A stretch of DNA of 64,000 nucleotides from Prorocentrum cordatum (GCA_963575745.1 CAUYUJ010011259.1:271243-335242); one strand, 5' to 3'. Positions 52,358-63,680 are shown, numbered from the stretch's first letter. Made by a program: numbers and translations. The notes: generated by a model not told the origin, from the letters alone.

Positions 52358-52873
52358 GATGCGTGTGCAGTCTGAGCGCCGAGACGCGGAGCAGTCAGGG
52401 CGCAGAAGGTGCTCGCTGCTCCAGGGTTCCATCGGCGCTTGCTCCCTGTAGCGCTCCTCGTGCGCCAGGGCACCTGTGGGGCAGAAATGGATGTGGTTCC
52501 TCGCTCCATCCTGGCCGATCCATTATCCTCCTCATCCTTCTCCCTCTCATCCTCGTCATTATGTAGGGGGAGGAGGAAGGGGAAATAGGAAGAGAGAGGA
52601 AAGGAAGGCAGGGAGGCGGACACCTCCACCCCTGCGTACCTGCAGAGGGGAAGTGGGCGCGTCGGGTGAACAGACAGTAAGTTCGACCAGTCCGACGGGG
52701 CAAATGGGACAAGCAACGTGTTCGAACACGATTGAGTGTGAGAACGATTTCACGGTAAACGACATTAGGAATTCCTTACCTAGGTTCTGCCTAGAAGGTT
52801 TCTTACTGTCTTGGCTTAAAGGGGCCGGGCAGTGGAAAGCGCCCCGGGCGGTTCCCCCAGTCCCCTGGGGGCC
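52358..52873. other. Gene-free region
   Basis: Unique DNA without recognised element or exon. Confidence 0.4.
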
Positions 52874-53035
52874 AAGCAAAAGCAACAGCAAAGGTAAAAG
52901 CAAACGCGCAGTTCCGCCAGTTGCGCTCTTTGGGTGCCAAGCAAAAGCAAAAGCAAAAGCAATAGTGAAGGCAAAAGCGAAGGCAAAGCAAAAGCATAGC
53001 ATAGCATAGCATACCGCAGCATAGCATAGCACACG
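52874..53035. repeat. GCAAAA and GCATA short repeats
   Basis: GCAAAA/GGCAAAAGC hexamer-like repeats, then a (GCATA)n run. Confidence 0.9.
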
Positions 53036-53597
53036 CATCAGGGAGGAGGACGGCGTTTACCGCTCCTACTAATGTTGCTTTCCTAGAGGCTCCAACTCCT
53101 AGGTAGGGTCGCACTGGATAATTTTATCAGTTGGCAGTTTTGATTGTGGACATGCATTTTGGGCTCAATTCTTCCACTTTCCAAAAACTATCCCATGCCG
53201 AACACCATGGTTCCGGTTTGTCAGGAGGTCTTCTCCGGTTGGGAAAGATTCAGTGTTGATTTACACGGAACGTTCATTCAACAAACAGTTTCTTTTCAGA
53301 CGCAAGCCGATCGACGGCAAGGCCAGATTAGAGGAGGCGGCGGAGGGGGGGAGAAGCAGAAGGAGGAGGACGAGGACGAAGAAGGGGAGGACAGACGGGA
53401 TTGTTGTTTGTTTCCTCGCTCCCTCCAGGCTCGAACCCATATCTGTCTTGCAGCGCGTCCAGATCTCCTCCTCCCTCCCTCCATCCTCCCTCCATTCCTT
53501 TCCCTGTACAAGGGGTCCTCCCGCCGAGAATGTACGAGAACGACCTCGTCCTCCTCCTCCTCCTCCTCCTCCTCCTCCTCCTCCTCCTCCTCCTCTG
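53036..53597. other. Unique region with GGA and TCC tracts
   Basis: Purine tract 53330-53397 and TCC tract 53550-53597; GGGAAAGATTCAGTG-type unique DNA between. After the TCC run a frame reads RRHIFKVRFSSSRR, a weak exon candidate. Confidence 0.5.
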
Positions 53598-53914
53598 GAG
53601 GCGGCACATCTTCAAAGTGCGGTTCTCGTCCTCGCGCCGCGCACGCCCACAGCAGACACGCCGGTGGGTATACCAGCTCGCTGCCATAATAAAAAGAGGT
53701 CGCCGATGGCGTCCGCGTACACTTCGTTAAGTTTGCAGCAGCGTCACGGGTGGAGCACAGGTCGTTAGTTTCGCCGTGTGGTTTTCGCTTCAGGTCTGGG
53801 CACGCTCGTGCGAACAGCTTGCATTCATCTGCAGCAACACCAGCAGCAGCAACAACAACAGCAGCATCGACAGCATATGTCGGCGCGATCTCGTTTGCCG
53901 ATCCTGTTCCTCCT

Positions 53915-54045
53915 CTTCTCCCTCCTCCGCCTCCTTCTGCTCCTCCTCCCCCTCCTCCTCTCTCCTCCTCCCTCCCTCCCCTCCCTCCCTCCCTCCCCTC
54001 CCTCCCTCCCTCCCTCCCCCTCCCTCCCTCCCTCCCTCCCTTCTA
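53915..54045. repeat. Pyrimidine CTCC/CCCT tract
   Basis: TCC passing into CCCT repeats, ending in TCTTCCACCTCCCGGGCAG. Confidence 0.92.
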
Positions 54046-54065
54046 ATCTTCCACCTCCCGGGCAG

Positions 54066-54138
54066 GTCCTCCGACTCGTGGGACGCCCAGGAGCGGGACC
54101 TGTGGGCCGCAGCCCTGATGGCCCGGGGCGGGCGGGCG
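54066..54138 (+). CDS. Exon-like block after pyrimidine tract
   Basis: Directly after CCGGGCAG the frame reads SSDSWDAQERDLWAAALMAR. Good protein character, no family recognised. Confidence 0.4.
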
Positions 54139-54179
54139 GAGGGGCCTCCTGCGTCCCTCGGCGGGTGGAGCTGGCAGGA

Positions 54180-54725
54180 GCAAGGGAGAGGAAGGGGGAA
54201 TGTGGGGAAAAAGGAGGAGAAGAGAGGAGGAGGAGGAGGAGGAGGAGGAGGAGGAGGAGGAGGAGGAGGAGGAGGAGGAGGAGGAGGAGGAGGAGGAGAG
54301 AGGAGAGAGGAGAGAGGAGAGAGGAGAGAGGAGAGAGAGAGAGGAGAGGGAGGAGGAGGGGAGAGAGAGAGAGGAGAGGGGGAGAGGAAGAGGAGAGAGA
54401 GAGAGAGAGGGAGAGAGGAGAGAGGAGAGAGAAGAGAGGAAGGAAGAGGAAGGAGAGAGGGAGGAGGAGAGAGGAGAGGAGAGGAGAGATGAGAGAGGAG
54501 GAGAGAGGAGAGAGGGAGAGAGAGGGGAGAGAGGAAGAGGAGGGGGAGAGAGAGGAGGGAGAGAGGGAGGGAGGAGAGAGAGGAGGAGGATGAGGAGGAG
54601 GAGGAGAGGAGGAGGAGGAGGAGGAGGGGAGAGAGGAGGAGAGGAGGAGAGAGGAGGAGATGAGGAGGAGATGAGGAGGAGATGAGGGAGGAGGAGGAGA
54701 TGAGGAGGAGGAGCAGGAGGACCAG
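54180..54725. repeat. Long GGA/GAGA purine tract
   Basis: More than 500 bases of GGA, GAGAGGA and GATGAGGA. Together with 53915-54045 it makes an opposed pyrimidine-purine pair around the exon-like block. Confidence 0.95.
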
Positions 54726-55155
54726 TGCAAACCCAAGACGCATCGAAGATGTTGCAATAAGCCCTCCCTCCAAGTTCCCTCTTCATACATAGGGCCACTG
54801 TGGGAAGTGACCCATTAGAAGACAAGAGTCTGAGAATCTTCAATCGGGGCAAAATTCCACTCCTGTGACTCCAACGCCGCGTATCAACGTGTTTGCTGCG
54901 TCCTGACAATCAGGAATGGTGCCAGAACGTTATTTGTTGGATTGCAAGCCCACGATTCTACATAATTGCTGCGTCCTGACAATCCTGAATCGCGACAGAA
55001 CACCACGCTTGGGACTTCAACCATATGAGTCCTTGAGGAGATCGCGAAGTTGTAAGACGGATGTGTGCGACGCGATGGCGAGAGCCACAGTTTGAAGAGG
55101 AACCGCCCTCCATCATTGAAACTGCTGCAAACTTGTAAGACGAATTCGCGCGGCA
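54726..55155. other. Gene-free region with short repeats
   Basis: TGCTGCGTCCTGACAATC occurs twice (54894, 54968). The AT content is higher than its surroundings. GTTGCAATAAGCC..CCCTC recalls 62150-62200. Confidence 0.45.
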
Positions 55156-56103
55156 CTAAAACGAGATCCTCATTATGAAAAATCGCCCGCAATCCATCCG
55201 CGAAAGTGTTGCAAGTTGTTCCCTGAACGGTGCTTCCATATAGGCGTGTTTACTTCTTTGTCTAAGTGAACTGAGCCTCGTTTTCGGGCCCGCCGCCTCC
55301 TTGTCGCCGTCGCAGCCGCATCGCCGCCCGTCGTGTGGGCCCCGGTGTCGGGTCCGCCGCCGTGAAGCCGCCGTCTTCGCCCCGTCCCCGCCGCGTCGCC
55401 GCCCGTCGTGTGGGCCCCGGTGTCGGGTCCGCCGCCTTGTTCTCGCCGTCGCCGCCCCGTCCCCGCCTCGTCGCCACTCGTCGTGTGGGCCCCGGTGTCG
55501 AGTCCGCCGCCTTGTTGTCGCCGTCGCCGCCACGTCCCCGCCGCGTCGCCACTCGTCGTGTGGGCCCCGGTGTCGGGTCCGCCGCTTTGTTGTCGCCGTC
55601 GCCGCCCCGTCCCCGCCTCGTCGCCGCACGTCGTTTGGGCCCCGGTGTCGGGTCCGCCGCCTTGTTGTAGCCGTCCCTGCCCTGTCGCTGCCTCGTTGTT
55701 GCCCGTTGTCTGCGCCCCAGTGTCGGGTCCGCCGCTGTGTTGCCGCCGTCGCCGCCCCGTCGCCGCCTCGTCGCCGCCCTTCGTCCTCAGGTCGGTTCTC
55801 CTTTCTAAAAACGAATTTGGATCCACCACCACCCCCTGGCTTAGTTGGTGCACCTTTTTTGTGTTGCAATTTGCATACGATTCTGCCCCATCCTTCCTCA
55901 GGTTTGTCTGAGCGGTGCACTGGAGCTTGCGTTTTTCCCTCGCGCACTTCTTGGGCCCGCCCTTGTGCGAGCGGGGTGGATGAATGAATTCTGCCCCATC
56001 GTCCATCCCGAATATGAGTTCGTACCATCCCAGCCCAGCCAGGTTCGACCCCCCCTGACATCTTCTGCAAAAAAACCTCGCACACCCGTTCATCAAAAGT
56101 CAT
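55156..56103 (-). CDS. Doubtful minus-strand frame across a 75-base repeat
   Basis: A 315-codon open frame on the minus strand. Most of it is six copies of a 25-residue unit (RRRTRHRGPHDEWRRGGDGA and variants) forced by a tandem repeat of 75 bases. Two other frames through the same array are also open. The non-repeat flank (VGGRTWLG, FFIMRISF) has no recognised motif. Kept because 75 is divisible by 3 and copies keep frame; likely not a gene. Confidence 0.2.
   Translation of the reverse strand: MTFDERVCEVFLQKMSGGVEPGWAGMVRTHIRDGRWGRIHSSTPLAQGRAQEVREGKTQAPVHRSDKPEEGWGRIVCKLQHKKGAPTKPGGGGGSKFVFRKENRPEDEGRRRGGDGAATAATQRRTRHWGADNGQQRGSDRAGTATTRRRTRHRGPNDVRRRGGDGAATATTKRRTRHRGPHDEWRRGGDVAATATTRRRTRHRGPHDEWRRGGDGAATARTRRRTRHRGPHDGRRRGGDGAKTAASRRRTRHRGPHDGRRCGCDGDKEAAGPKTRLSSLRQRSKHAYMEAPFREQLATLSRMDCGRFFIMRISF
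55320..55770. repeat. 75-base tandem repeat, six units
   Basis: GTGTGGGCCCCGGTGTCG recurs at 55333, 55408, 55483, 55558, 55633 and 55708, exactly 75 apart, with CCGTCGCCGCC between. The last two units are more diverged. Confidence 0.93.
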
Positions 56104-57530
56104 AAGTTCTCAAGAATCCCTAGCAAAAACTGCGAAGAAGTGCACACGCGCTCGTCGTCGCGCGCGCATGCCAGAATCCTTCAAAAACCCTCGCTTTCGG
56201 AAGGATCTCGAAAGCGCGTGTCCAAAAGAAACAAAAATGCATTGTTCCGTAACACGGATGTTCAAAAACGGCGTGCGTTCTGCTTGTAATTCTTAAGAGA
56301 GCCATCGGTTTTCCAACATGTTCAGAGAATGCTACCAAACGGGCTTCGCGCGCGCATGTTGAAATCGTTCGGACGCCCTTGCGCGCGTGCCGTCGCGAGA
56401 AGCCAGTGCACAAAAAGTGAGACGAAGTGCACACGCGCACGCACGTCGTCGCGCGCACAGGCCGCAATTCTTGAAAAAACGGTGGTTCCGTAACGATGCC
56501 AAAAACCGAATGTCCAAAAAACAATCAAAAATTCTTGGTTTCGCAACAGTTGTTCTCAAAAAATGCGCGTTCCCGCGAATTCTTAAGACAACCAGAATTG
56601 TTTCAACATGTCCATTGTACTCTGCCAAACGGACCTCTGGCGCCGCATGCCGACATCATTCGCACGCCCTTGCGCGCGTGTTGAGGGGGGCACGATCGGT
56701 GTCAAATAAACCCATGCGGGCCACTCTCGCGCGTCGGCCGCGCGCGCATGTCGGACCATTTTTCCAAAACCTGCATCACCGACGCGAGGACGCCGCCATC
56801 GCCGTCGGCGTAATCAGCATCGGCGCCCGCAGTGGCCGCGCCTTCGTCGGTGCGAACATCGCCACCAGCATCGCTACTATCATCATCGTGTCTACTGTTG
56901 TCGGCCTTGCCATGATACCGCGCCCGCCCAAGTCGCCGATTCGCAAAAAAAGTGCCCGTTGGGATGCGCCCAGCGGTCAACGCCACCGCGGCCGCGTCGG
57001 CGGCGCCAAAGTAGTTGGCCTCTGCGCGCGCGTGCTAGGGTTTTCGCGGCCGCAGAGATGCACCAGCCAACGCCAAGCATGCATCGCGATCGCCACCGCA
57101 TGGGCTTTTGCAAACCAAGTTGCGGGTGGGTGGGCGGGTGGAACGTTTGCAAGAGCATGGGATGTGTCAATTCGCTTGTTACACGCAATTATCCCTTGTT
57201 TTTTTCGGGTGTGTAAATCATGTATGATTATGACCACATGTCCATCCTAAACATGAATTCGCACCATCCCCAGGGGGGCGGTACCGCTCCCCCGGGAGTT
57301 CCTTTGTTAGAAAAAAATACGCGGGGACATTTGTTGTTCGAACATTAAGACTTTCTTCACGAATCCCTTGCAAAAAACGGGACGAGTGCAGACGCGCGCG
57401 TCGTCGCGTGCGTATGCCGAAATCCTTCAAAACCCATCGGTTTCGGAAGGGTTCCAACATCGTGGTTCCAAAAAACCTACAAAAACACAAGGTTTCGCAA
57501 CACGGATTTTCAACATAAGCGTGCGCGCGC
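55790..57530. repeat. Diverged long repeat module, several copies
   Basis: GTGCACACGCGC...GTCGTCGCGCGC, CGAAATCCTTCAAAACCC and GGTTTCGGAAGG-type words recur near 56125, 56405, 57375 and 58545. TTGCAAACCAAGTTGCGGGT recurs at 57110, 58310 and 59790. These are parts of a repeat over 1 kb long. No gene supported. Confidence 0.65.
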
Positions 57531-57534
57531 GCTC

Positions 57535-57755
57535 TTGCGTCGTCATCGTCGTCGCCGTCGTCCTCCCTCCTCCCGCGTCGTCGTCGTCGTCGTCGCCTAC
57601 GTCGTCCTGTGTCTTTCCTCGTGTTCGTCGTCGTCGTCGTCCTCTTTGGCGTCGTGGTCGTTTCCGTCGTCGTTGTCGCCGTGGTCGTCCTTCCTCCTCC
57701 TCCCTCGTCGTCGTCGTCCGTCGTCGGCGTCTCGTCGCCGTCCCTCCTATTTCGT

Positions 57756-57786
<31 letters not shown>

Positions 57787-57997
57787 GTTGTCGTCGTCGT
57801 CTTCCCTTCTCCCTCGTCGTTGTCGTCGTCGCCGTCGCCGTCCTTCATCCTTCTCCGTCGTTCGCGTCGTCGCCGTCCTCCCTCCTCCCTCGTCGTTGCC
57901 GCCGTTGTCGTCGTTGTCGCCGTCGTCGTCCTCCCTCCTCCCTCGTCGTCGTCTTCGTTGGCGGCGTCGTCGTCGTCTTCGTCGTCGTCGACGTCGG

Positions 57998-58031
<34 letters not shown>

Positions 58032-59750
58032 GTCGGCGTCGTTGACGTCGTCGTCGTCGGTGTCGTCGTTGTCGTCGGCGTCGTCATCGTCGTTGTCGTT
58101 GTGATCGTCGTCATCGGGGTCGACGTCAACGTCGTCGGTGTCGTCGTCGTCGTCGTCGTTGTCGGCGTCGTCAAAGTCGTTGGAGGCGTCGTCGGTGTCG
58201 TCGTAGTCGTTGTCGGCGGCGGCGTCGTCGTCGTCGTTGTCGCTGTCGTCGTCGGCGTCGCTGTCGTTGCCAGGTGCCATTTGGTACCCACCGTCACGGT
58301 CTTAAGAGGTTTTGCAAACCAACCTGCAGGTGGGTGGGTGGGATGTTTGCGCGAGCAGTGGAGGTGGTCAAGCGCGGTGCAGGGTAGTCAATTTTCCTTT
58401 CTAAAAAGAGATAGACTCTACCCCCCCCCTGGCGTTACCGGCCCGCCACAAAATGCTACCAAACGGGCTTCGCGCGCGCGCATGTCGAAACTTGTCGAAC
58501 GCCCTTACGCGTGTGCCGTCATGAGAATCCTCTGCAAAAAAAAGACGAAGTGCAGACGCGCGCGTCGTCGCGCGCGTATGCCGAAATCCTTCAAAACCCA
58601 TCGGTCTCGGAAGGATTTCAACATCGTGGTTCCAAAACCTACAAAAACACAAGGTTTCGCAACACGGATTTTCAACAAAAGCGTGCGCGCGCGCTCTTGC
58701 GTCGTCGTCGTCGTCGTCGCCGCCGTCCTCCCTCCTCCCGCGTCGTCGTCGTCGTCGTCGTGGTCGTCGCCTACGTCATCCTCTGTCTTTCCTCGTGGTC
58801 GTCGTCGTCGTCCTCTTTGGCGTCGTGGTCGTTTCCGTCGTCGTTGTCGCCGTGGTCGTCGTCCGTCGTCGGCATCTCGTCGTCGTCCCTCCTATTTCGT
58901 CGCCGTCGTCGTCGTCGTTGTCGTCGTCGTCTTCCCTCCTCCCTCGTCGTTATCGTCGTCGGCGTCGCCGTCCTTCCTCCTTCTTCGTCGTTCGCGTCGT
59001 CGCCATCCTCGCTCCTCCCACGTCGTTGTCGTCGTTGTCGCCGTCGTCGTCCTCCCTCCTCCCTCGTCGTCGTCTTCGTTGGCGACGTCGTCGTCGTCGT
59101 CGTCCTCGGCGTCGTCGTCGTCGGCGTCGTCGTCGTCCTCGTTGTCGTCTTCCCTCCTCCCTCGTCGTCGTCGTCGGTGTCGTCATCGTCGTCGTCGGCG
59201 TCCAAAAAACATACAAAAACACATGGTTTCGCAACACTGATTTGCTAAAAAAGCTTACGCGGCGAGCTCTTTTCGGCGTCCCTCGTCGTCGTCGTCGTCC
59301 GTCGTCGGCGTCTCGTCGTCGTCCCTCCTATTTCGTCGCCGTCGTCGTCGTCGTTGTCGTCGTCGTCTTCCCTCCTCCCTCGGCGTTGTCGTCGTCGGCG
59401 TCGCCGTCCTTCCTCCTTCTTCGTCGTTCGCGTCGTCGCCGTCCTCCCTCCTCCCTCGTTGTCGTCGTTGTCGTTGTCGTCGTTGTCGCCGTCGTCGTCC
59501 TCCCTCCTCCCTCGTCGTCGTCTTCGTTGGCGACGTCGTCGTCGTCTTCGTCGTCGGCGTCGGCGTCGGCGTCGTCGTCTTCGTCGTCGTCGACGTCGGC
59601 GTCGTCGTCGTCGCCGCCGCCGTCGTCGTCGTTGTCGTCGTCGTCGTCGGTGTCGCCGTCGTCGTCGTCGTCGTCGTCGAAGTCGTCGGAGACGTCGCCG
59701 GTGTCGTCGTAGTCGTCGTCGGCGTCGTCGTCGTCGGCGTCGCTGTGGTT
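57535..59750. repeat. GTC trinucleotide arrays in about 1.1-kb duplicates
   Basis: GTC with CCTCC interruptions in three blocks (57535-58265, 58690-59200, 59280-59750). AACACAAGGTTTCGCAACAC precedes blocks 1 and 2 (ACACATGGTTTCGCAACAC block 3). TGCCATTTGGTACCCACCGT follows blocks 1 and 3. Frames give V, S, R or D runs only. Confidence 0.9.
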
Positions 59751-60003
59751 ACCAAGTGCCATTTGGTACCCACCGTCACGGTCTTAAGAAGTTCTGCGAC
59801 CAAGTTGCGGGTGGGAGGGTGGGATGTTTGCACGAGCAGTGGAGAGGACAGCTTCAAGACAGTCAAAGTGGATTGCACCACATATATTACACCACAGTGG
59901 TTGCTTCGCATATATCGCACTGGTGCGGTCCAAAACCCAGATAGCGACGCAGTCCAAAAACGCGTGTGGGAGACATTTGCCAGGACGCTTGAAAGCATGT
60001 TTG

Positions 60004-60190
60004 GGGAGTGTTGCGAAGGGGGGGCCCTAACGGGCCCCCGTGCAGGGCCTTTGCCACCCGCCCGAGTTGCTGCACCTCCCAGTCGGAAGAGGGCCCGTCG
60101 AGACACCACACGGGCGGACTCCCTGGCGTGGCTCGTCGTTCTCCGGCCTCCGGGAGGCTCCCAGTCGCCACGGACGGGAGCGCCCTGAAA
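60004..60190 (-). repeat. Family K repeat, inverted copy
   Basis: Complement of 46225-46440: GCAGGGCCTTTGCCACCCGC, GGGCCCGTCGAGACACCAC and GGCGGACTCCCTGGCG. Confidence 0.8.
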
Positions 60191-60241
60191 GAAAGCGGAC
60201 CTGGATGGACCCCGGGGAGAAGTCCAGGGACGGCTTTGGTC

Positions 60242-60411
60242 AGGGGCAACGATAGGGGGGGATAGGCATAGGGGGGGATGCATCGACCCCCAACCTCCGC
60301 AGGAACGCGCGGATGCACTATCGGAGGTCTATCGCCGATGTATCGGCGATGTATCGCCGATTCCAGGCCGATGTCTCCCCCCTATCCCTATCCCACCCTA
60401 TCGTTGCCCCT
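60242..60411. mobile_element. Family Q foldback element
   Basis: AGGGGCAACGATAGGGGGGG on the left and CACCCTATCGTTGCCCCT on the right are inverted over about 30 bases. The interior GCCGATGTATCGGCGATG resembles family D. Confidence 0.88.
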
Positions 60412-60904
60412 CAAGTGGGGCGGATGTGGGCCAGGTGGTAGGGCCGTCAGTGTCTCGGCGGTTGGCCTTCCTCGGAATTGTTGGTCCAGGACGGAGGAAC
60501 AGGAGGAGGACGGGGGAACCCTGCGGGGGAACTCGCGATGCATTTGACAGATATGGTCGGACAGAGGTATCAGATCGAGGTCGGTTCGGGGAGGGTACTC
60601 TAATGTGTTTCGTCTTTGTTGGATGGTATTGTGCATCCCAGGTGGAGAACACCCTCGATCGTTCTTGAGTTAGGCCGGCAGAGGGTCTCATGCTCTTGAA
60701 GGATGGTATGATGTCCGAGTTCCGACCGTAATTCAACTTTGTCGATGTATGCTGCAGTTGATTTGGGAGTGTTTCGGTGTATGCTGCAATTGTTCTGAGA
60801 TTGTCATGGTTCATTGGTTCGGGGGTGAGCACGACGCAGGACGAGAATGGCGCAGTGCGGACAAACTCAAGTTGAGGGAATCAGGCGAACGGGTCAGCAT
60901 TTAG
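60412..60904. other. Gene-free region
   Basis: ATGCTGCAATT/ATGCTGCAGTT and TTGTTGGATGGTATTGTGCA words resemble 19950-20040 (GTTTGCTGGATG...GTGCATCC). No gene supported. Confidence 0.45.
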
Positions 60905-60968
60905 AGCGGAGGTGCTGAAGATGTCCGAGGCGGAGACGCAGCTCGACCGCAACATGAAGAGCGTCGTG
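60905..60968 (+). CDS. Exon-like block
   Basis: After CATTTAG the frame reads EVLKMSEAETQLDRNMKSVV and stops at GTCGTG/GTCAGG, a plausible donor. Charged helical character as in coiled-coil or motor proteins; family not recognised. Confidence 0.45.
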
Positions 60969-61011
60969 GTCAGGTTCTCCCGTGTCCGGGCTGCCCGATG
61001 TCCAGGGTGGC

Positions 61012-61110
61012 GGAGGGAGGAGGAAGGAGGAGGGGGAGATGAGGACGAGAGGGAGGCGGAGGAGGAGGAGGAGGCGAAGGGAGAGAGGGAGGTAGGAGAT
61101 GGGGCGAGAG
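61012..61110. repeat. GGA purine tract
   Basis: Purine tract soon after the exon-like block, as at 27028 and 29576. Confidence 0.88.
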
Positions 61111-61410
61111 AGGCAGGAGGCAGACCCAGGCACTCGACGACGCGATGATCTCGGTGCGCGGTCTGGCAGGCCCGACCTGCTCCCTGGGGCCAGCCCTTCG
61201 CCACCTGCGCGCGGGGCCCTCTGGACGGGCCCACCTCGTGGCAGAGATCTCGCGTCGCCCTCAGCACTCTCGTCTCCCATTCCTTCTCCTTATAGATAAC
61301 CTCTCCCTGTCGCACCCCGAGGCCAGTTTTTTAGGGCGGGCCGTGCGTTTCGCCTGAGACCTCACCATTTATGACTCCGAAGCTTAACAAGTGGCAACAG
61401 CTGCACAGAT

Positions 61411-61890
61411 GGAGGGCGGGTGGTTTTCAAAATGTGGCTCTCGCTTTAGCGCCGCGCACATTCGTTGTAAAAATGTGCAAGAGCTTCACGGATTGAGGGC
61501 GGGTCGTTTTCAAAATGTGGTTATCGCCTTAGCGCCGCGCACACTCGCTTTAAACATTTGCAAGGGTTTCATGGCTGGAGGGCATGTGGTTTTCTAAATG
61601 TGGTTATCGCCGTAGCACCGCGCACATTCACTTTACCAAATTACAATGGTTTCACGGATTGAGGGCGGGTGGTTTTCTAAATGTGGTTCTCGTTTTCGCG
61701 CCGCGCGCATTCGTTTTAAACATTTGCAAGAGTGTCACGGATTGAGGGTGGTTCTTTTTTCAAAATGTGGTTCTCGCCTTAGCGCCGCGCATATTCGTTT
61801 TTTACAGTTGCAAGAGTTTCACGGGTTGAGGGCGGTTCTTTTTCAAAATGTGGTTATCGCTTTAGTGCCGCGTTAACATTTGCAAGAGTT
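61411..61890 (+). repeat. 83-base tandem repeat, about six units
   Basis: GAGGGCGGGTGGTTTTCAAA, ATGTGGTTATCGCCTTAGCG, CCGCGCACATTCG and CATTTGCAAGAGTTTCACGG. Units begin at 61412, 61495, 61578, 61661, 61744 and 61828. Because 83 is not a multiple of 3, copies change frame, arguing against coding. Confidence 0.93.
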
Positions 61891-62217
61891 TCACGGGTTC
61901 CTATGATCAACGTACCAGAAATAGTGTTTTGGAAGGATTCCGGAATATGCGGCCGCAACAATTACGTTGATTCGTTGTGTCGGAGCCCAAAAATAGACGT
62001 TGTGGCACGATTCTGGATCGTCAAGACGCAGAAGTCAGGTTGAGATGTGGCGTTGAAATCCCGAGAACAATGTCTTGGCACGCTTCAGGATATTCAAACC
62101 GTTGTCTTCCAACGATGCAGTTCCCTCAATAGAGATGAACCGCTGTAGAGGCATATGAAGAGGGAGCTTGGAGGAAGAGTAAATTCCAACATCGTTAGTA
62201 ACTATTGGATTTCCATT
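61891..62217. other. Gene-free region
   Basis: Two lines of ACGTTG/GTTGTGNCGATTC-like words recall 54890-55020; no gene supported. Confidence 0.4.
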
Positions 62218-62650
62218 GGTCCTCCTCCTCCTCCTCCTCCTCCTCCTCTTCTCCTCCTCCTCCTCCTCCTCCTCCTCCTCCTCCTCTCCCTCCGCCTCCT
62301 CCTCCTCCTCCTCGGCGCTCCCCGCCCTGGGGTCCCTCCTCCTCCTCCCCTCCTATCCTCCCCTTCCTCCTCCCTCCTCCTCCTCCTCCTCCTCCTCCTC
62401 CTCTCCCTCCGCCTCCTCCTCCTCCTCCTCGGCGCTCCCCGCCCTGGGGTCCTCCTCCTCCTCCTCCTCCTCCTCCTCCTCCCCTCCTCCTCCTCCTCCT
62501 CCTCCTCCTCCTCCTCCTCCTCCTCTCTCCTCCTCCTCCTCCTCCTCCCTCCTCTCTCTCTCTCTCCCCTCGGCGCTCCCGCCCTGGGGTCCTCTCCTCC
62601 TCCCCTCCTCCTCCTTCCTCCTCCTCCTCCTCCTCCTCCTCCTCCTCCCT
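62218..62650. repeat. TCC tract with repeated GGCGCTCCC islands
   Basis: TCC blocks separated by three copies of CGGCGCTCCCCGCCCTGGGG (near 62312, 62430 and 62570), so the tract has grown by duplication of about 120-140-base pieces. Confidence 0.93.
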
Positions 62651-62806
62651 GGCCGAGAGATCGCTTCAAGGAGCTGCCGAGCACAGCGAGAGACCGAGCC
62701 CGAGCCACGAGAGCCTCCTCGCAGGAGCTGTCCTTCCTTACGGCGGCAGGCTCTGCGCAGCCCATCGGCGACGACGACGCGCCCAGCGAACGTCATACGT
62801 ACCCAG
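62651..62806 (+). CDS. Weak exon-like block after TCC tract
   Basis: Frame reads RFKELPSTARDRARATRASS then QELSFLTAAG. Other frames are also open; low confidence. Confidence 0.2.
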
Positions 62807-62814
62807 GGGCGGAG

Positions 62815-62955
62815 CTAGGTCGGGCGTGTCCTCCTACAGGGGTATTTTGAACGAGAGGTAGAAAGTAGACAAAAAAATAATGGGAAGATCGTCCCCTGAC
62901 TATTTTGTTCACTGCCTTTGAATGTTCCTCCTGCGGAGGCACATGCCCGACTGAT
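62815..62955 (+). mobile_element. Family B MITE, copy 10
   Basis: GGTCGGGCGTGTCCTCCTAC to CCTGCGGAGGCACATGCCCG, shorter than the others (141 bases). Flanks GGGCGGAG and GGGCAGAG match at 7 of 8. Confidence 0.85.
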
Positions 62956-62963
62956 GGGCAGAG

Positions 62964-63150
62964 CGCCCCCCAGGCGACGGGCAGTGCCACACGTCGTGCG
63001 TTCTCCACGGGTTCACTGATCCTGGCCCGGGGCCTGATAGCGGGCCCCAGGGCCCGAACTCGAGGAAGAATGCCGGGAATTTCCTGTTGGCACGAACCCA
63101 AAAACGAACCAAAAACAGAGAAACAGAAAACATAACAAAAAACAGCAGAC

Positions 63151-63184
<34 letters not shown>

Positions 63185-63554
63185 AAACGGATTTTCGATG
63201 ATATATCTGTATGGATTCGGGGGGTGAGATTCGGGGGGTGAGCCGGGGGGCGAGACGACGAGGGGGAGAGGGAGGAGGAGGTCGAAGGGAGGAGGCGAGG
63301 GAAGCATGCAGAGGGGGGGGGGGGGGGGGCGAGCCCCAGAGGCTTCCTCGGGCGGCCTCTCGCCCACCTCTCGCGCGCGCCCCCCCCCTGCGAGCTCCTG
63401 GCGCGCTCTCGGCGTGCTCCGATGTCTGGATGTCTGGTGTCGGCCGATTCTTGGCCGCTGCCGGCGTTCCACCTTGAACGCTCGCGCTGGGGCGGGGGCA
63501 GCCACAACCCTCTCCAGCAGCACCTCCCTTCGTAACGACGGCACGGGACCCTCA
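62964..63554. other. Gene-free region with AC repeat
   Basis: (AC)n at 63144-63182 and a G run at 63309-63330. GTGAGATTCGGGG/GTGAGCCGGGG repeats near 63225. No gene supported. Confidence 0.5.
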
Positions 63555-63680
63555 CCGACGGGAGGAGGAGGAGGAGGAGGAGGAGACGGAGGAGGAGGAG
63601 GAGGCGGAGGAGGAGGAGGAGGAGGAATATGAGGAGGAGGAGGAGGAGGAGGAATAGAGGAGGAGGAGGAGGAGCACGAT
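63555..63680. repeat. GGA purine tract
   Basis: (GGA)n with GAATATGA/GAATAGA breaks. Confidence 0.93.

Noticed and set aside
57609-59240. A 543-codon frame of V, R and S runs
   Set aside because: It is a direct product of (GTC)n; five of six frames are open and no non-repetitive segment has protein character.
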